This document shows positions 53,752 to 63,300 of a DNA stretch of 64,000 nucleotides, in pieces. This DNA is from Streptomyces sp. XM4193. Lineage in GTDB: Bacteria > Actinomycetota > Actinomycetes > Streptomycetales > Streptomycetaceae. The first letter of the stretch is position 1. The number at the start of each line of letters is the position of its first letter. The stretch is taken from positions 62,001 to 126,000 of the forward strand of contig NZ_JALLGK010000007.1 of NCBI RefSeq assembly GCF_023072595.1. The letters are read 5' to 3'. The notes below the pieces were generated by a model, which was not told the DNA's origin, made no database searches, and saw only the letters and a program-made list of their open reading frames with translations. Both the position numbers and the translations under genes were made by a program.

Positions 53752-53892
53752 AGGTCCGACGGCGAAGCCGGGTCGGCCCAGAGGCCCACCCGGCCCAACC
53801 CGGTCCGCCCGGTCCGCCCGGTCCGTCGGCGCATCGGTCCACCGGCGCGCCCGGTCCGCCCGGTCCACCGGTCCACCCGGTCCGTCGGCGCG
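53752..53892. repeat. Short tandem repeats (cccggtccg-type) in convergent intergenic space
   Basis: The unit cccggtccg or cccggtccacc recurs about eight times between the dhb operon terminator and the ABC exporter stop, with a longer block ending gtccgtcggcgc occurring twice. Likely replication-slippage DNA; could vary between strains. Confidence 0.55.
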
Positions 53893-55614
53893 TCAGCCCA
53901 CGGGGGCCAGTGTGCCGCCGGAGAGGCGCACGACTCGGGGCAGCCGCTGGATGGTCGCCTCGCGGTGCGCGATGACCAGCAGCGTCCGATCGCGCCGCAA
54001 CGCGTCGATGGCCGCCTCCAGTTGGCGCGCGGTCTGCGGATCGATGTCGGCGGTCGCCTCGTCCAGCACCAGCACCGCCGGGTCGAGCAGCGCGGCCCGC
54101 ACCAGTCCGACGAGCTGGAGTTCACCGGCCGACAGCTGGCCCTCCCCGCCTCCGAGGCGGGTGTGCACTCCGTCGGCCAGACCTGCCACCCAGGCGGTCA
54201 GCCCGAGTTGTTCGACGGCCTCGGCGATCTCCTTCTCGCCCGGTTCGCCCGGCACCAGGCCGAGGTTGTCCAGCAGTGTTCCGTCGATCATGTGGACCCG
54301 CTGCGGGATCAGCACGATGCGCCGCCGCAGCTCGTCCTCGGGCAGCTCCCGCAGATCCCGGCCGTCGTAACGCACGGTGCCGCGGTCGGGGGTGTAGAGG
54401 CCGGTCACCAGCTTCGCCAGCGTGGTCTTCCCGGCGCCGGTCGGTCCGACCAGGGCGACCCGCTCGCCCGGTTCGACCCGGACCGTCAGACCGTGCAGCA
54501 CCTCGGTGCCGTCGACATAGGCGTAGTGGACCTCCTCCACCTCCAGCACACCGCGCTCGGCGGTGAGCGGATCGGCCTCCCGCTTCTCCTGTCCGGCCCC
54601 GGCCACGGCTTCGGGCGCGAGTGCGGGCGCGGTCGACTCCAGCAGATTGAGCAGTCGGGCGAGGCCGACGAGCGAGGTCTGCATCTGTCCGACCAGATTG
54701 GACGCCTGGGTCGCCGAGTCGAAGAGCTGCCGGGTCGCCAGCACGAACACCACGACCGTGCCCACGCTGATCCGCCCCTCGGCGGCGAGCCAGCCGCCCA
54801 CCAGCAGCAGCACCGCGGTGGTCGCGCCCTGCACGATCCTCGCCAGGCTGATCACGAAGAGCGCGCGTTGGCTGCGGCGGGCCGCCCGGTAGCGCGCGTC
54901 GTTGTCGTCGACGAAACGCTCGCGCCAGTAGTCGGTCCCGCCGGCGGTGCGCAGCATCTCGCGCGACTGCACCAACTCCCGGTAGGTGGTGGCCACTCGG
55001 CCCGCCGCGGCGGCCTCGGCGGCGAACGCCGGCGCGGCGGCCTTCTTGAACTGCCTGAGCACGGCCACGATCGCCGGGACGAAGACCACCAGCAGCGCGA
55101 GGGTGAGCAGCGGCGAGTAGCTCAGCAGGAGCACCGTGGTGAAGAGCAGATAGCCGCCGACCGTGAGCACGTCCGGGAGTTGGCCGCGGACGAAGTTCGC
55201 CAGATCGGCGATCTCGGTCGTGGTGCGGCGCAGCAGGTCTCCCGAGGGGTGCGCCTCCAGGAATCTCAGCGGTGCCCGGGAGAGTCGTTCGACCGCGAGG
55301 TCCCGCAGCCTGCGCACGACCCGCTCGCCGACCGTGGTCAGCAGCACCTCGGACTGGCGGAAGAGCACCAGCCGCGCCACCGCCAGGGCGGTGAGCACGC
55401 CGACCGCGACGAGCAGACCGCCGCGGTCCTCGGCGAGCAGCCGGTCCACCCCGGCGCCGATCACCGCGGGCACGGCGACGGTGGTGGCGGTCGCCGCCGC
55501 ACTGGCGGCCAGCGCCAGCAGGATTCCGCGGCGGTGCGCGCGCATGTACGGCCAGGCGCGGCGCAGTGTGCGGCGCTGGTCGGGGCTCGCGGAGAGCCGC
55601 TGCTGCTCAGCCAC
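53893..55614 (-). CDS. ABC exporter subunit, catalytic half
   Basis: Encodes 573 residues from GTG 55614, overlapping the upstream ABC gene by 8 bases. An N-terminal ABC type-1 membrane domain (six predicted helices, residues 20-320) is fused to an ATPase with Walker A GPTGAGKTT, Walker B VLVLDEATADID with the catalytic glutamate, and switch His in LLVIAHRE. The signature segment reads LSAGELQ rather than LSGGQ. It probably pairs with the product of the adjacent gene to export the catechol siderophore or its precursor. Confidence 0.88.
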   Translation of the reverse strand: MAEQQRLSASPDQRRTLRRAWPYMRAHRRGILLALAASAAATATTVAVPAVIGAGVDRLLAEDRGGLLVAVGVLTALAVARLVLFRQSEVLLTTVGERVVRRLRDLAVERLSRAPLRFLEAHPSGDLLRRTTTEIADLANFVRGQLPDVLTVGGYLLFTTVLLLSYSPLLTLALLVVFVPAIVAVLRQFKKAAAPAFAAEAAAAGRVATTYRELVQSREMLRTAGGTDYWRERFVDDNDARYRAARRSQRALFVISLARIVQGATTAVLLLVGGWLAAEGRISVGTVVVFVLATRQLFDSATQASNLVGQMQTSLVGLARLLNLLESTAPALAPEAVAGAGQEKREADPLTAERGVLEVEEVHYAYVDGTEVLHGLTVRVEPGERVALVGPTGAGKTTLAKLVTGLYTPDRGTVRYDGRDLRELPEDELRRRIVLIPQRVHMIDGTLLDNLGLVPGEPGEKEIAEAVEQLGLTAWVAGLADGVHTRLGGGEGQLSAGELQLVGLVRAALLDPAVLVLDEATADIDPQTARQLEAAIDALRRDRTLLVIAHREATIQRLPRVVRLSGGTLAPVG

Positions 55615-57400
55615 TTGTGGTCACCCGCTCCTCGGAGTTCTCGTCGGTGCCGGCCGCACGGCCGGGCGGTACGGTCGCGGCGTCGTGCTCGACCGCGGTG
55701 CCGGTTTCGGTCTCGGCGCCGGCCGCGCTCAGGGTCACCACGCGGTCGGCCGCCGCCAGCAGCGCCGGCCGGTGGGTCGCGCAGACCACCGCGGTGCCCT
55801 CGGCCCAGGCGCGCAGCCGCTCCAGCAGCAGCCGCTCGGTGTCGGCGTCGACGGCGGAGGTGACGTCGTCCAGCACCAGCACCGCCGGGCGGCGCAGCAC
55901 GGCACGGGCCAGTGCGAGCCGTTGGAGCTGCCCGCCGGAGAGGGTGGAGCCCCGCTCCCCCACCTCGGTGTCGAGGCCGTCCGGAGCCTCGGCGACGAAC
56001 TCGTCCAGCGCGGCGACCCGGCAGGCGGCCAGGAGTTCGGCGTCCTCGAAGTCGGCGCCCAGGCGGAGGTTGTCGGCGAGGGTGCCGCTCAGTGTCACAG
56101 GCCGCTGGGGCACGTATCCGATACGGGCGTGCACCGCTGCCGGGTCGGCCTCCTCCAGTGGGACCCCGCCGTAGCTCACCGCGCCGGCGGTCGGCTCGCT
56201 CAGATGCGCCAGCACACGCAGCAGGCTGCTCTTGCCGGAGGCCATGGGCCCGGTGACCGCGACCAGCTCTCCCGGGCGGACGAGCACGTCGACGGGCGCG
56301 AGCACCCGCCGGTCGCCGTGCTCCAACGCGACGCCGCGGGCGCGCAGTTCGCCGCTCTCGGGCAGCTCGCGGCTGCCGGGGGCGGTCTCGCCGTCGGCGG
56401 GCAGCAGGACTTCCTGGAGGCGCCGGGCCGCGGTGGTGGCCTGGCTGAGCTGGCTCAGCCGCATGGTCAGCACGCCGACCCAGAGCACCAGCATGCTCAT
56501 CCAGCTGGTGAAGGCGACGATCCCGCCGACGGACATGGTGCCGCGCAGCACCGCGAGGCCGCCGGCGCCGAGACCGACACCGATGGCCGTCGCGGGGACG
56601 AAGGGCGAGAGCGCTGCCCAGTTGGCCGAGATCCGCGCGGTGACCAGGGTGTGGTCGGTGACCGCTTCGCTGCGCTCGTCGTGCCGCCGCACCAGTGCCG
56701 GCTCACCGCCCAGGCCGCGGACCGCGGCGCTGGCGGAGAGCAGCTCCTCCACGGCGTCGGCGCGCCGGCCGTGGGCCGCGGAGAGCTTGGTGTTGGCGGC
56801 TCCGAAGCGCTTGGGGAACCAGTAGGTGTTGATCCAGACCAGGGGCGGGACGCACAGCAGGCACACCAGCGCCAGCATGGGGTCAAGCCGCATGATGGCG
56901 CCGATCATGACGGCGAAGCCGATGACGCCGGTGACGAACGAGGCGGCGCCCATCAGCCAGATCCGGACGAGGTCGACGTCGCGGGTGCCCCGCATGCCGA
57001 GGTCGCCCTCGCCGAACCGCTCCAGGGTGCGGGAGTCCAGGGCCGCGACGCGGTCGGCCAGCGCGATGTAGAGCCGGTTGCCCTGGACGGTGCCGGCCAG
57101 CGTGGAGAACCAGCCCATCGTCACCTCGGCGGCGGCGGCGACCAGACCTGCGGCCAGCACGATCACCGCCCAGGTGCGCAGGGCGTCGCCGTCCTCGCCC
57201 ACGATGCCCTGGTCGACGGCGCGTTCGACGAACCACGGCAGCGCGATCAGCGACAGCTGGTAGGCGAGTCCGCCGAGCGCGGCGAGGGCCACCAGCGGGC
57301 CGCCGGCGCGCAGACAGCCGGCGAGCAGGCGCAGTCCGTCGCGGGTGGTGGCGCCGTTCTCCGACTGCCCGCTCGCGGTTTCCTTGCGACCGCGGCTCAT
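55607..57400 (-). CDS. ABC exporter subunit, degenerate-site half
   Basis: Encodes 597 residues from ATG 57400, overlapping the hydrolase stop (ATGA). Membrane domain residues 25-330; ATPase with Walker A GPMASGKSS, signature LSGGQLQR, and Walker B VLVLDDVTSAVD in which the catalytic Glu is Asp. Such a D-for-E change in one half is typical of heterodimeric ABC exporters with one degenerate site. In the siderophore gene context it is the partner of the 53893-55614 protein. Confidence 0.88.
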   Translation of the reverse strand: MSRGRKETASGQSENGATTRDGLRLLAGCLRAGGPLVALAALGGLAYQLSLIALPWFVERAVDQGIVGEDGDALRTWAVIVLAAGLVAAAAEVTMGWFSTLAGTVQGNRLYIALADRVAALDSRTLERFGEGDLGMRGTRDVDLVRIWLMGAASFVTGVIGFAVMIGAIMRLDPMLALVCLLCVPPLVWINTYWFPKRFGAANTKLSAAHGRRADAVEELLSASAAVRGLGGEPALVRRHDERSEAVTDHTLVTARISANWAALSPFVPATAIGVGLGAGGLAVLRGTMSVGGIVAFTSWMSMLVLWVGVLTMRLSQLSQATTAARRLQEVLLPADGETAPGSRELPESGELRARGVALEHGDRRVLAPVDVLVRPGELVAVTGPMASGKSSLLRVLAHLSEPTAGAVSYGGVPLEEADPAAVHARIGYVPQRPVTLSGTLADNLRLGADFEDAELLAACRVAALDEFVAEAPDGLDTEVGERGSTLSGGQLQRLALARAVLRRPAVLVLDDVTSAVDADTERLLLERLRAWAEGTAVVCATHRPALLAAADRVVTLSAAGAETETGTAVEHDAATVPPGRAAGTDENSEERVTTSG

Positions 57401-58233
57401 GCGGCACGCTCCTTCGGGTCGCTCGTCCGCGCGGCGCCGAAGAACTCCAGCAGCGCGGCGTTCACCTGCTCGGGGCGCTCCAGGTGCCCGTAGTGGCCGC
57501 AGTCGGCGATCTCGCGGTGCGCGGCACCGGGTATCGACTCCGCGATCTCGGCGGCGAGATGGGGCGGGCAGAGGACGTCGTCGGCGAAACCGATGGAGAG
57601 CACCGGCGTGGTGACGGCGGCGTACCGCTCTCGCCGGTCGCCGTGGTCGTCCAGGTCGAGTTGGGCGCGCACGCCGGCACCCACCACGGGTGGGGCGAAG
57701 GCGAAGACCTCCAGCCAGTCGCGCACCGCCTGGTCGTCGCGGCGGGTGCGCGGGGAGAGGTAGCTGAGCGCGGCGTGCACGGCGCGGTGGGTCGCCGGGG
57801 GCTCGCAGCCGCTGTCGTACATCTCGCGTTCGGCGGCCAGCAGTGCGGCTCCGAACGCGTCCAGTCGCGCGCGGCCGGCCATCAGCACCGCCGAGTGCAC
57901 CAACTCCGGTCGTGCGAGCAGCAGTTCGGCGACGACGGAGGCGCCCATGGAGAACCCGACCACGCGGCAGGGTGCCAGGTCCAGATGCTCGATGAGGGCG
58001 GCGGCGTCCCCCGCCATGGCGTCGAGGGTGATGCCGCCGGGCGGGTCCTCGTTCGGTGCGATGCCCCGGTTGTCGAAGGTGACGACGCGGTGGCCGGCCC
58101 GCGTCAGTCCCGGCACCTGGTGGAGGTGCCAGGCCCGGCGGGTGGCTCCGGTGCCGGTCACCAGGAGGACGGGATCGCCCTCTCCGGTGTCGTCGTAGGT
58201 CAGGGCGATGCCGTTGAGCGTGGCGACGGGCAT
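57397..58233 (-). CDS. Alpha/beta hydrolase of the siderophore cluster
   Basis: Encodes 278 residues from ATG 58233, five bases after the SIP gene stop. Features: oxyanion HG-equivalent VTGTGATRR, nucleophile elbow VVGFSMGASV, acidic ADDVLCPP and histidine ADCGHYGHLERPE. It is a cytosolic fold without a signal. In this context it may hydrolyse the siderophore to free iron, or act as an external release/editing enzyme because the NRPS end seen here lacks a thioesterase. Which one cannot be decided from the sequence. Confidence 0.8.
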   Translation of the reverse strand: MPVATLNGIALTYDDTGEGDPVLLVTGTGATRRAWHLHQVPGLTRAGHRVVTFDNRGIAPNEDPPGGITLDAMAGDAAALIEHLDLAPCRVVGFSMGASVVAELLLARPELVHSAVLMAGRARLDAFGAALLAAEREMYDSGCEPPATHRAVHAALSYLSPRTRRDDQAVRDWLEVFAFAPPVVGAGVRAQLDLDDHGDRRERYAAVTTPVLSIGFADDVLCPPHLAAEIAESIPGAAHREIADCGHYGHLERPEQVNAALLEFFGAARTSDPKERAA

Positions 58234-58238
58234 GGGGC

Positions 58239-59042
58239 TCAGACCTCGCTGTCCTGGGTCTCGCCCGCGGTCCAGTAGGCGGTGAGGTGGGTGTCGGCGC
58301 GGTCGACGCCGAGGCCGTCCACGAAGTGGCGACGCAGGGCACGCATGGTGCCGCGCTCGGCGCCGCCCCAGATCCGGCCTCGGCCGGCGGGCAGGGAGAG
58401 CTCGGTGGCGTGCCGGTGCAGCAGCGTGCCGGCCGGCGCCCCGTCGCGGTGCAGCCAGGTGATCCGGGCGTCGGCGTCGGTCGGCAGCGGCTGCTCCTCG
58501 GCGGAGTCGGCGACCTCGACGAGCACGAACACCCGGTGTCCGGGCGGGAGTTCCTCCAGCAGGACGGCGATCGCCGGGAGCGCGGTCTCGTCGCCGAGCA
58601 GTACGGTCCACTGCGCGTCGGGCGCGAGGACGTACGCGGGGCTGGGACCGAACCAGATGGCTTCCTCCCCCGGCTTGACCCGCTCGGCCCATCCCGAGGC
58701 GAGCTGGTCCTCGCCGTGCAGGACGAAGTCCATGTCCACTTCGGCCAGTTCGGGCCGGTGGGCGCGGATGGTGTAGCGCCGCAACCGCGGTTTCGCGGTC
58801 GGCAGCAGGGCCTTGGCGGCCTCTCCGGTGAACGGGCGGGGCAGCACGACGTGCGGCTCGTAGAAGTACATGGCGACGTGCTGGTCCGTGCCGTTGCTCT
58901 GGAAGTCGGCCAGCTCCTCGCCGCCGAATGTGATCCGGACCATCTGCGGGGTCACCCGGCGCACTTGACGCACCGTCGTGACACGCATCCGTCCCGGTCG
59001 TCGGCCCTGCTCACGGTGCTCACCGGTCGACGCCCCGCTCAT
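58239..59042 (-). CDS. Siderophore-interacting protein (FAD ferric reductase, ViuB/SIP family)
   Basis: Encodes 267 residues. FAD-binding RRYTIRAHRPE (RxYT-x-R) and the family segment WGGAERGTMRALRR near the C-terminus place it among NADPH-dependent ferric-siderophore reductases, which release iron in the cytoplasm. It is the first gene of the minus-strand operon SIP - hydrolase - ABC - ABC and diverges from the binding-protein gene across a candidate iron box. Confidence 0.92.
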   Translation of the reverse strand: MSGASTGEHREQGRRPGRMRVTTVRQVRRVTPQMVRITFGGEELADFQSNGTDQHVAMYFYEPHVVLPRPFTGEAAKALLPTAKPRLRRYTIRAHRPELAEVDMDFVLHGEDQLASGWAERVKPGEEAIWFGPSPAYVLAPDAQWTVLLGDETALPAIAVLLEELPPGHRVFVLVEVADSAEEQPLPTDADARITWLHRDGAPAGTLLHRHATELSLPAGRGRIWGGAERGTMRALRRHFVDGLGVDRADTHLTAYWTAGETQDSEV

Positions 59043-59141
59043 GTGGTCGCACTCCTCGCTGCCGGCCTCGCTGCCGACTTCAGTAACGGTCGCGGAAGGA
59101 TTCCTCGCTCAACTCCCTAGATCTTGCGCTGAAGAGATAGC

Positions 59142-59160
59142 TTAGGCAAGCCTTACCTTT
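59142..59160. promoter_or_regulatory. Iron-box-like site between SIP and binding-protein genes
   Basis: TTAGGCAAGCCTTACCTTT matches the iron-box consensus at 13 of 19 positions by eye, weaker than the dhb site. It lies in the 180-bp divergent promoter region and could control both operons. Confidence 0.7.
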
Positions 59161-59222
59161 ACTTTGCGCCGCGGTGCCGTTCACCCGCGGGTCGCCTTGC
59201 CCCGACAACGGAGGATATTGAC

Positions 59223-60215
59223 ATGTCCAGATCGCACGTGACGCGCCTTCCCCTGGCTCGCAGACAGCTCCTGGGCGGCCTCACCGCCACAGCGGCCGTC
59301 CTCGGGCTCTCCGCCTGCGGGGTGAGCGGGTCCGGCGACCAGGACGGCGACTCGGCGAAGTCCGACGGCGGGGACGGCGGCGGCACCCGGAAGGTCAAGG
59401 CGGACAACGGCACCATCGAGGTTCCGGTCGATCCGCAGCGGATCGTGGTGCTGGAGAACTACGACGCGCTGATGCTCGTCGAGCTCGGCATCGTCCCGGT
59501 CGGCGTGCCCGACGGCGCCGCGGCCGAGAAGCTGATGCCCGCGGAGATCTACGAGAAGCTCAAGGGCGTCAAGACCATCGGCGCCTCCGGCTCGCCCAAC
59601 TCCCAGGCCATCGCGGCCCTTGAGCCCGACCTGATCATCGATCAGTTCTGGAAGGACAAGTCCGCCGGGCTCAAGAAGATCGCGCCGGTCGTCTACTTCG
59701 ACTGGCACACCAGCGGCAGCCTCTGGCACGAGCAGATCGCCAAGATCGCCGGCGCGGTGGGCCGCGAGGACCGGCTGACCAAGCTCAAGAAGCGCTACGA
59801 GGCGCGGTTGGAGGAGGTGCAGAAGAACTACCGCAAGCAGATCGACTCCACCAAGTGGATCTCGCTCAGCGGCGGTCCGAACGGCAAGTTCTTCATCGGC
59901 ACCCCGATGGCCACCGTGATGCGCGACGTGGGCCTGACCATGGGCGCCGGACTCCCCGACAAGGAAGCCGGGTTCGTCACCAAGAGCTACGAGGAGATCG
60001 AGGACCTGCGCGACTGCGACGGCATCATCTACTCGGTGCAGTACGACGACCGTCCGACACCGCCCACCCAGGCACTGCTCGACCACAAGCTCTGGAAGCA
60101 GCTGCCCACCGTCAAGGGCGGGCGCGCCTTCCCCTCCAAGCACTTCCTGATGGCCAACTACACCTTCGCGCTCGGCGCGGTGGACGAGATCGAGGCGGCG
60201 CTCAAGAAGGTCTGA
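59223..60215 (+). CDS. Iron-siderophore ABC transporter substrate-binding lipoprotein
   Basis: Encodes 330 residues. The N-terminus combines a twin-arginine-like RRQLLGG and a lipobox GLSAC, so it is likely a (Tat-exported) lipoprotein. The fold-III binding protein features (RIVVLENYDALMLVELGIVPVGVP, IAALEPDLIIDQFW, GRAFPSKHFLMANYTFALGAVDEIE) match the FhuD/FepB-like family. It should capture the ferric catechol siderophore. Its permease and ATPase partners are not in the window. Confidence 0.9.
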   Translation: MSRSHVTRLPLARRQLLGGLTATAAVLGLSACGVSGSGDQDGDSAKSDGGDGGGTRKVKADNGTIEVPVDPQRIVVLENYDALMLVELGIVPVGVPDGAAAEKLMPAEIYEKLKGVKTIGASGSPNSQAIAALEPDLIIDQFWKDKSAGLKKIAPVVYFDWHTSGSLWHEQIAKIAGAVGREDRLTKLKKRYEARLEEVQKNYRKQIDSTKWISLSGGPNGKFFIGTPMATVMRDVGLTMGAGLPDKEAGFVTKSYEEIEDLRDCDGIIYSVQYDDRPTPPTQALLDHKLWKQLPTVKGGRAFPSKHFLMANYTFALGAVDEIEAALKKV

Positions 60216-60265
60216 CCCCTGACGCGGTGTGCGGCGGTCCAGGCCCTCCGCCGCACACCGGCCCC

Positions 60266-60310
60266 GGAGCCGGGCGGCCACTCCACCGCGTGGAGAGGCC
60301 GCCCGGCTCC
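60266..60310. terminator. Bidirectional terminator hairpin
   Basis: A 14-bp perfect outer stem (60266-60279 with 60297-60310) enclosing a 5-bp inner stem (ctcca/tggag), between two convergent genes. It can terminate both the binding-protein gene and the NRPS. Confidence 0.8.
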
Positions 60311-60324
60311 GTCACTTCCCGCCG

Positions 60325-63300
60325 TCAACCGCCCGCGGACATCCGCCCGTCCGCGGGACCGTTCTCGTGGGGCTCCAGCCGCTGTGCCAGCGCCACCGGG
60401 GTGGGATGGGTGAAGACGTCGCGGGGCGAGAGCCGCCAGCCGCCCGCGCGCAGCCGCGTGACCAGGCGCACACTCACCAGGCTGTCCCCGCCCAGCGCGA
60501 AGAAGTCGTCGTCGGCGCCGAAGCGTTCGAGCGAGAGCGCGGCCGCCATCGCCTCGCACACCGCGCGCTCCCGCTCGCCGGACGGCTCCCGCCCGCCCGC
60601 GGCAGCGCCGAAGTCCGGCGGGGGCAGCCGGTCGCGGTCCAGCTTCGCGTTGGCCGTCAGCGGCAGCGCCGGCAGCACCACGACCGCGGCGGGCACCAGG
60701 TACGCGGGCAGCCGCTCGGCCAGATGCGCCCGGATCGACGCCGGTTGGGGCTCCGCGCCCGGCCGCGGCTCGACATAGCCCACCAGGCGGCGCACTCCGC
60801 CGTCCTCGCGGGCGACCACGACAGCTCTGCCCACCTCGGGGTGGGCCGCGGCGGCCGTCTCGATCTCGCCCAACTCCACCCGGAAACCGCGGATCTTCAC
60901 CTGGTCGTCGACCCGGCCGAGGAACTCCACCGCACCGTCGGCCGTCCAGCGGGCCAGGTCCCCGGTGCGGTAGAGCCGTCCGCCGTCCGGAGCGAAGGGG
61001 TCGGCCACGAAGCGTTCCGCGGTCAGCGTCGGGCGCCCGAGGTATCCGCGGGCCAGTCCCGGGCCGGACAGATACATCTCGCCCGGCACTCCGGGCGGTA
61101 CCGGCCGCAGCGCCGCGTCCAGCAGACGGACCCGGGCGTTGTCCACCGGGCTGCCGATCACCTGGCGTTCGCTGTCGGCGACCCAGGCGGCGAGGGAGTC
61201 GACCGTGCACTCGGTGGGTCCGTAGAGGTTGACCACCTCGGTGTCCCGCAACTGCTTGAGCCGGGCCCACTGGGCGTCCGGCACCGCCTCGCCGCCCACG
61301 CCGAGCAGCGGAACCGGGCAGCTGCCGTCCTCGGTCAGCCCCAGTGTCTCCAGCTCGGCCAGCACCGAGGGCGCCACCTCGATGAAGTCGATCGCGCGGG
61401 TCCGCAGGTACTCCAGAAGCGCGCCGGGGTCCCGTTGGACGTTCTCCGAGAGCACATGGACGCAGTGCCCGTGGTAGAGCCAGAGCTGCGGCTGCCAGGA
61501 GGCGTCGAAGGAGAAGGACCAGGCGTGCCCCACCTGGAGGCGCCGCCGTCCCGTCCGCTCGACCACCGGTTCGTAGAGCGCCCTGCGGTGGCTGTGGAAG
61601 AGGTTGGCGATGCCCCGGTGCGTGGCCACCACGCCCTTGGGCCTGCCGGTCGAACCAGAGGTGTAGATGAGGTAGGCGGGGTGGTCGGGGTGCAGGGGGC
61701 GCAGCCGTTCGCCATCGGTGGGGGCGATGGCCGGACGCCGGTCGAGCGCCGTGCGCGTCGCCGGGTCGTCGAGCGCCAACTCCTCGGTGGCACCGGCCCG
61801 TCCGCTCAGGGACCCGGTCGTCAGCAGCAGCCGCGGCGAGGAGTCGGCGAGCATGAACTCCAGGCGCTCGGCCGGGTACTCGGGGTCGAGCGGCAGATAG
61901 GCGGCTCCTGCCTGCAGTACCGCCAACTGGGCCACGAGCATCTCCTCGGTGCGCGGCAGCAGCAGCGCCACCACGTCCTCCGGCCCGGTGCCGCGTGCGA
62001 TCAGCTCGTGCGCCAACCGTGCCGCCCGGGCGCCGAGTTCGGCGAAGGTCAGCTCCCGCTCCCCGCAGACGACGGCCGGCGCGGAGGGATCGGCCGCGAG
62101 CCGTCCGGCGAACAGCTCGGGCAGCGTGTCCCGGGGGTGGGCCACCCGCGTGCCGCTCCACTGCTCCAGCAGCCGTTCGCGCTCCGGCGCAGGAAGCGCC
62201 TCCATCCGGTGCACGGGCGCGTCCGGACGGGCGGTGAGCGAGGCCAGCAGCGTGGCCAGCCGGTCCAGCAGCGCCTGCGCCCCGTCCCGGTCGAAGAGGG
62301 AGGGCAGGTACTCCAGGGTGAAGTGGCCCCCGGGCACGACGGTGAGCGTGAGCGGGTAGTGGGTGGCGTCCTGGTGGCTGCCGCCCACGACCGCGAGCCC
62401 GCCGCTGTGCTCGGCCTCCCGCAGCCCCCGGGAGTCGACGTAGTAGTTCTCGAACACCACCAGCGTGTCGAAGAGTTCACCGGCGCCGACCATGCGCTGG
62501 ATGTCGGCCAGCCCGTGGTGCTGGTGCGCGGAGAGCCGCGACTGCGCGTCCTGGAGCGCGCGCAGCGCCTGCCGTACGGTCCCGCCGCCGCGCAGGTCCA
62601 CCCGGACCGGGAGGGTGTTGACGAAGAGGCCGGTCATGGTCTCGACCCCGGGCAGCTCGGGCGGCCGGCCCGAGACGGTCGCGCCGAACACCACGTCCTC
62701 GCGGCCGGTCTGCCGCGACAGCAGCAGCGCCCAGGCGAACTGCACCACGGTGTTCACCGTGACGTCCGTCGCACGCGCCAACTCCTGTACGGCCTCCCTC
62801 AGTTCCTCCTCCAGGAGCAGCGGCGCGCGGTGCGAGAGCGCCGGGGTGCGATCGGTGCGGCCGGGAGCGATCAGGGTCGGCTCCGCGACGCCCTCCAGCG
62901 CCTCGGCCCAGGCCCGGTCGGCGGCGTCGGGGGCGAGCGCGTACTGCCGCTCGCGCCAGGCGAGGAAGTCGCGGAAGGACCTGCGCGGCGCCGGTGGCTC
63001 GGCGGCGCCGGTGCCCGCGGCGTAGAGGCCGAAGAGCTCCTGCACCAGCACCGGCACCGACCAGCCGTCGAGGACCGCGTGGTGGTTGGTGAGGATCAGC
63101 GCGTGCTCCTGCGCGCCGAGCCGCACCAGTCGCAGCCGCAGCAGCGGCGGCTCGGACAGCTCGAAGGGGCGCTGCCGGTCGGCGTCCGCGAGCGCCCGCA
63201 GCGCCTCCTCCCGCGCCCCGGACGCGGTCGCCGCGGTCTGCGGGTCCGCTGCTCCGCCGGGCTCCTGCGGATCGGTCAGATCGGTGACCGCCCAGTCCGG

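Noticed and set aside
60325..60480. A thioesterase domain at the NRPS C-terminus
   Set aside because: Only 40-50 residues follow the carrier serine, with no GxSxG; the protein ends after the carrier domain.
60850..62200. Calling the terminal adenylation domain threonine- or serine-specific by analogy to catechol siderophores
   Set aside because: The by-eye residues (D-A-Q-E-L-V-L-V-D) do not resemble the Thr or Ser codes I know, and the alignment is manual, so no substrate is claimed.
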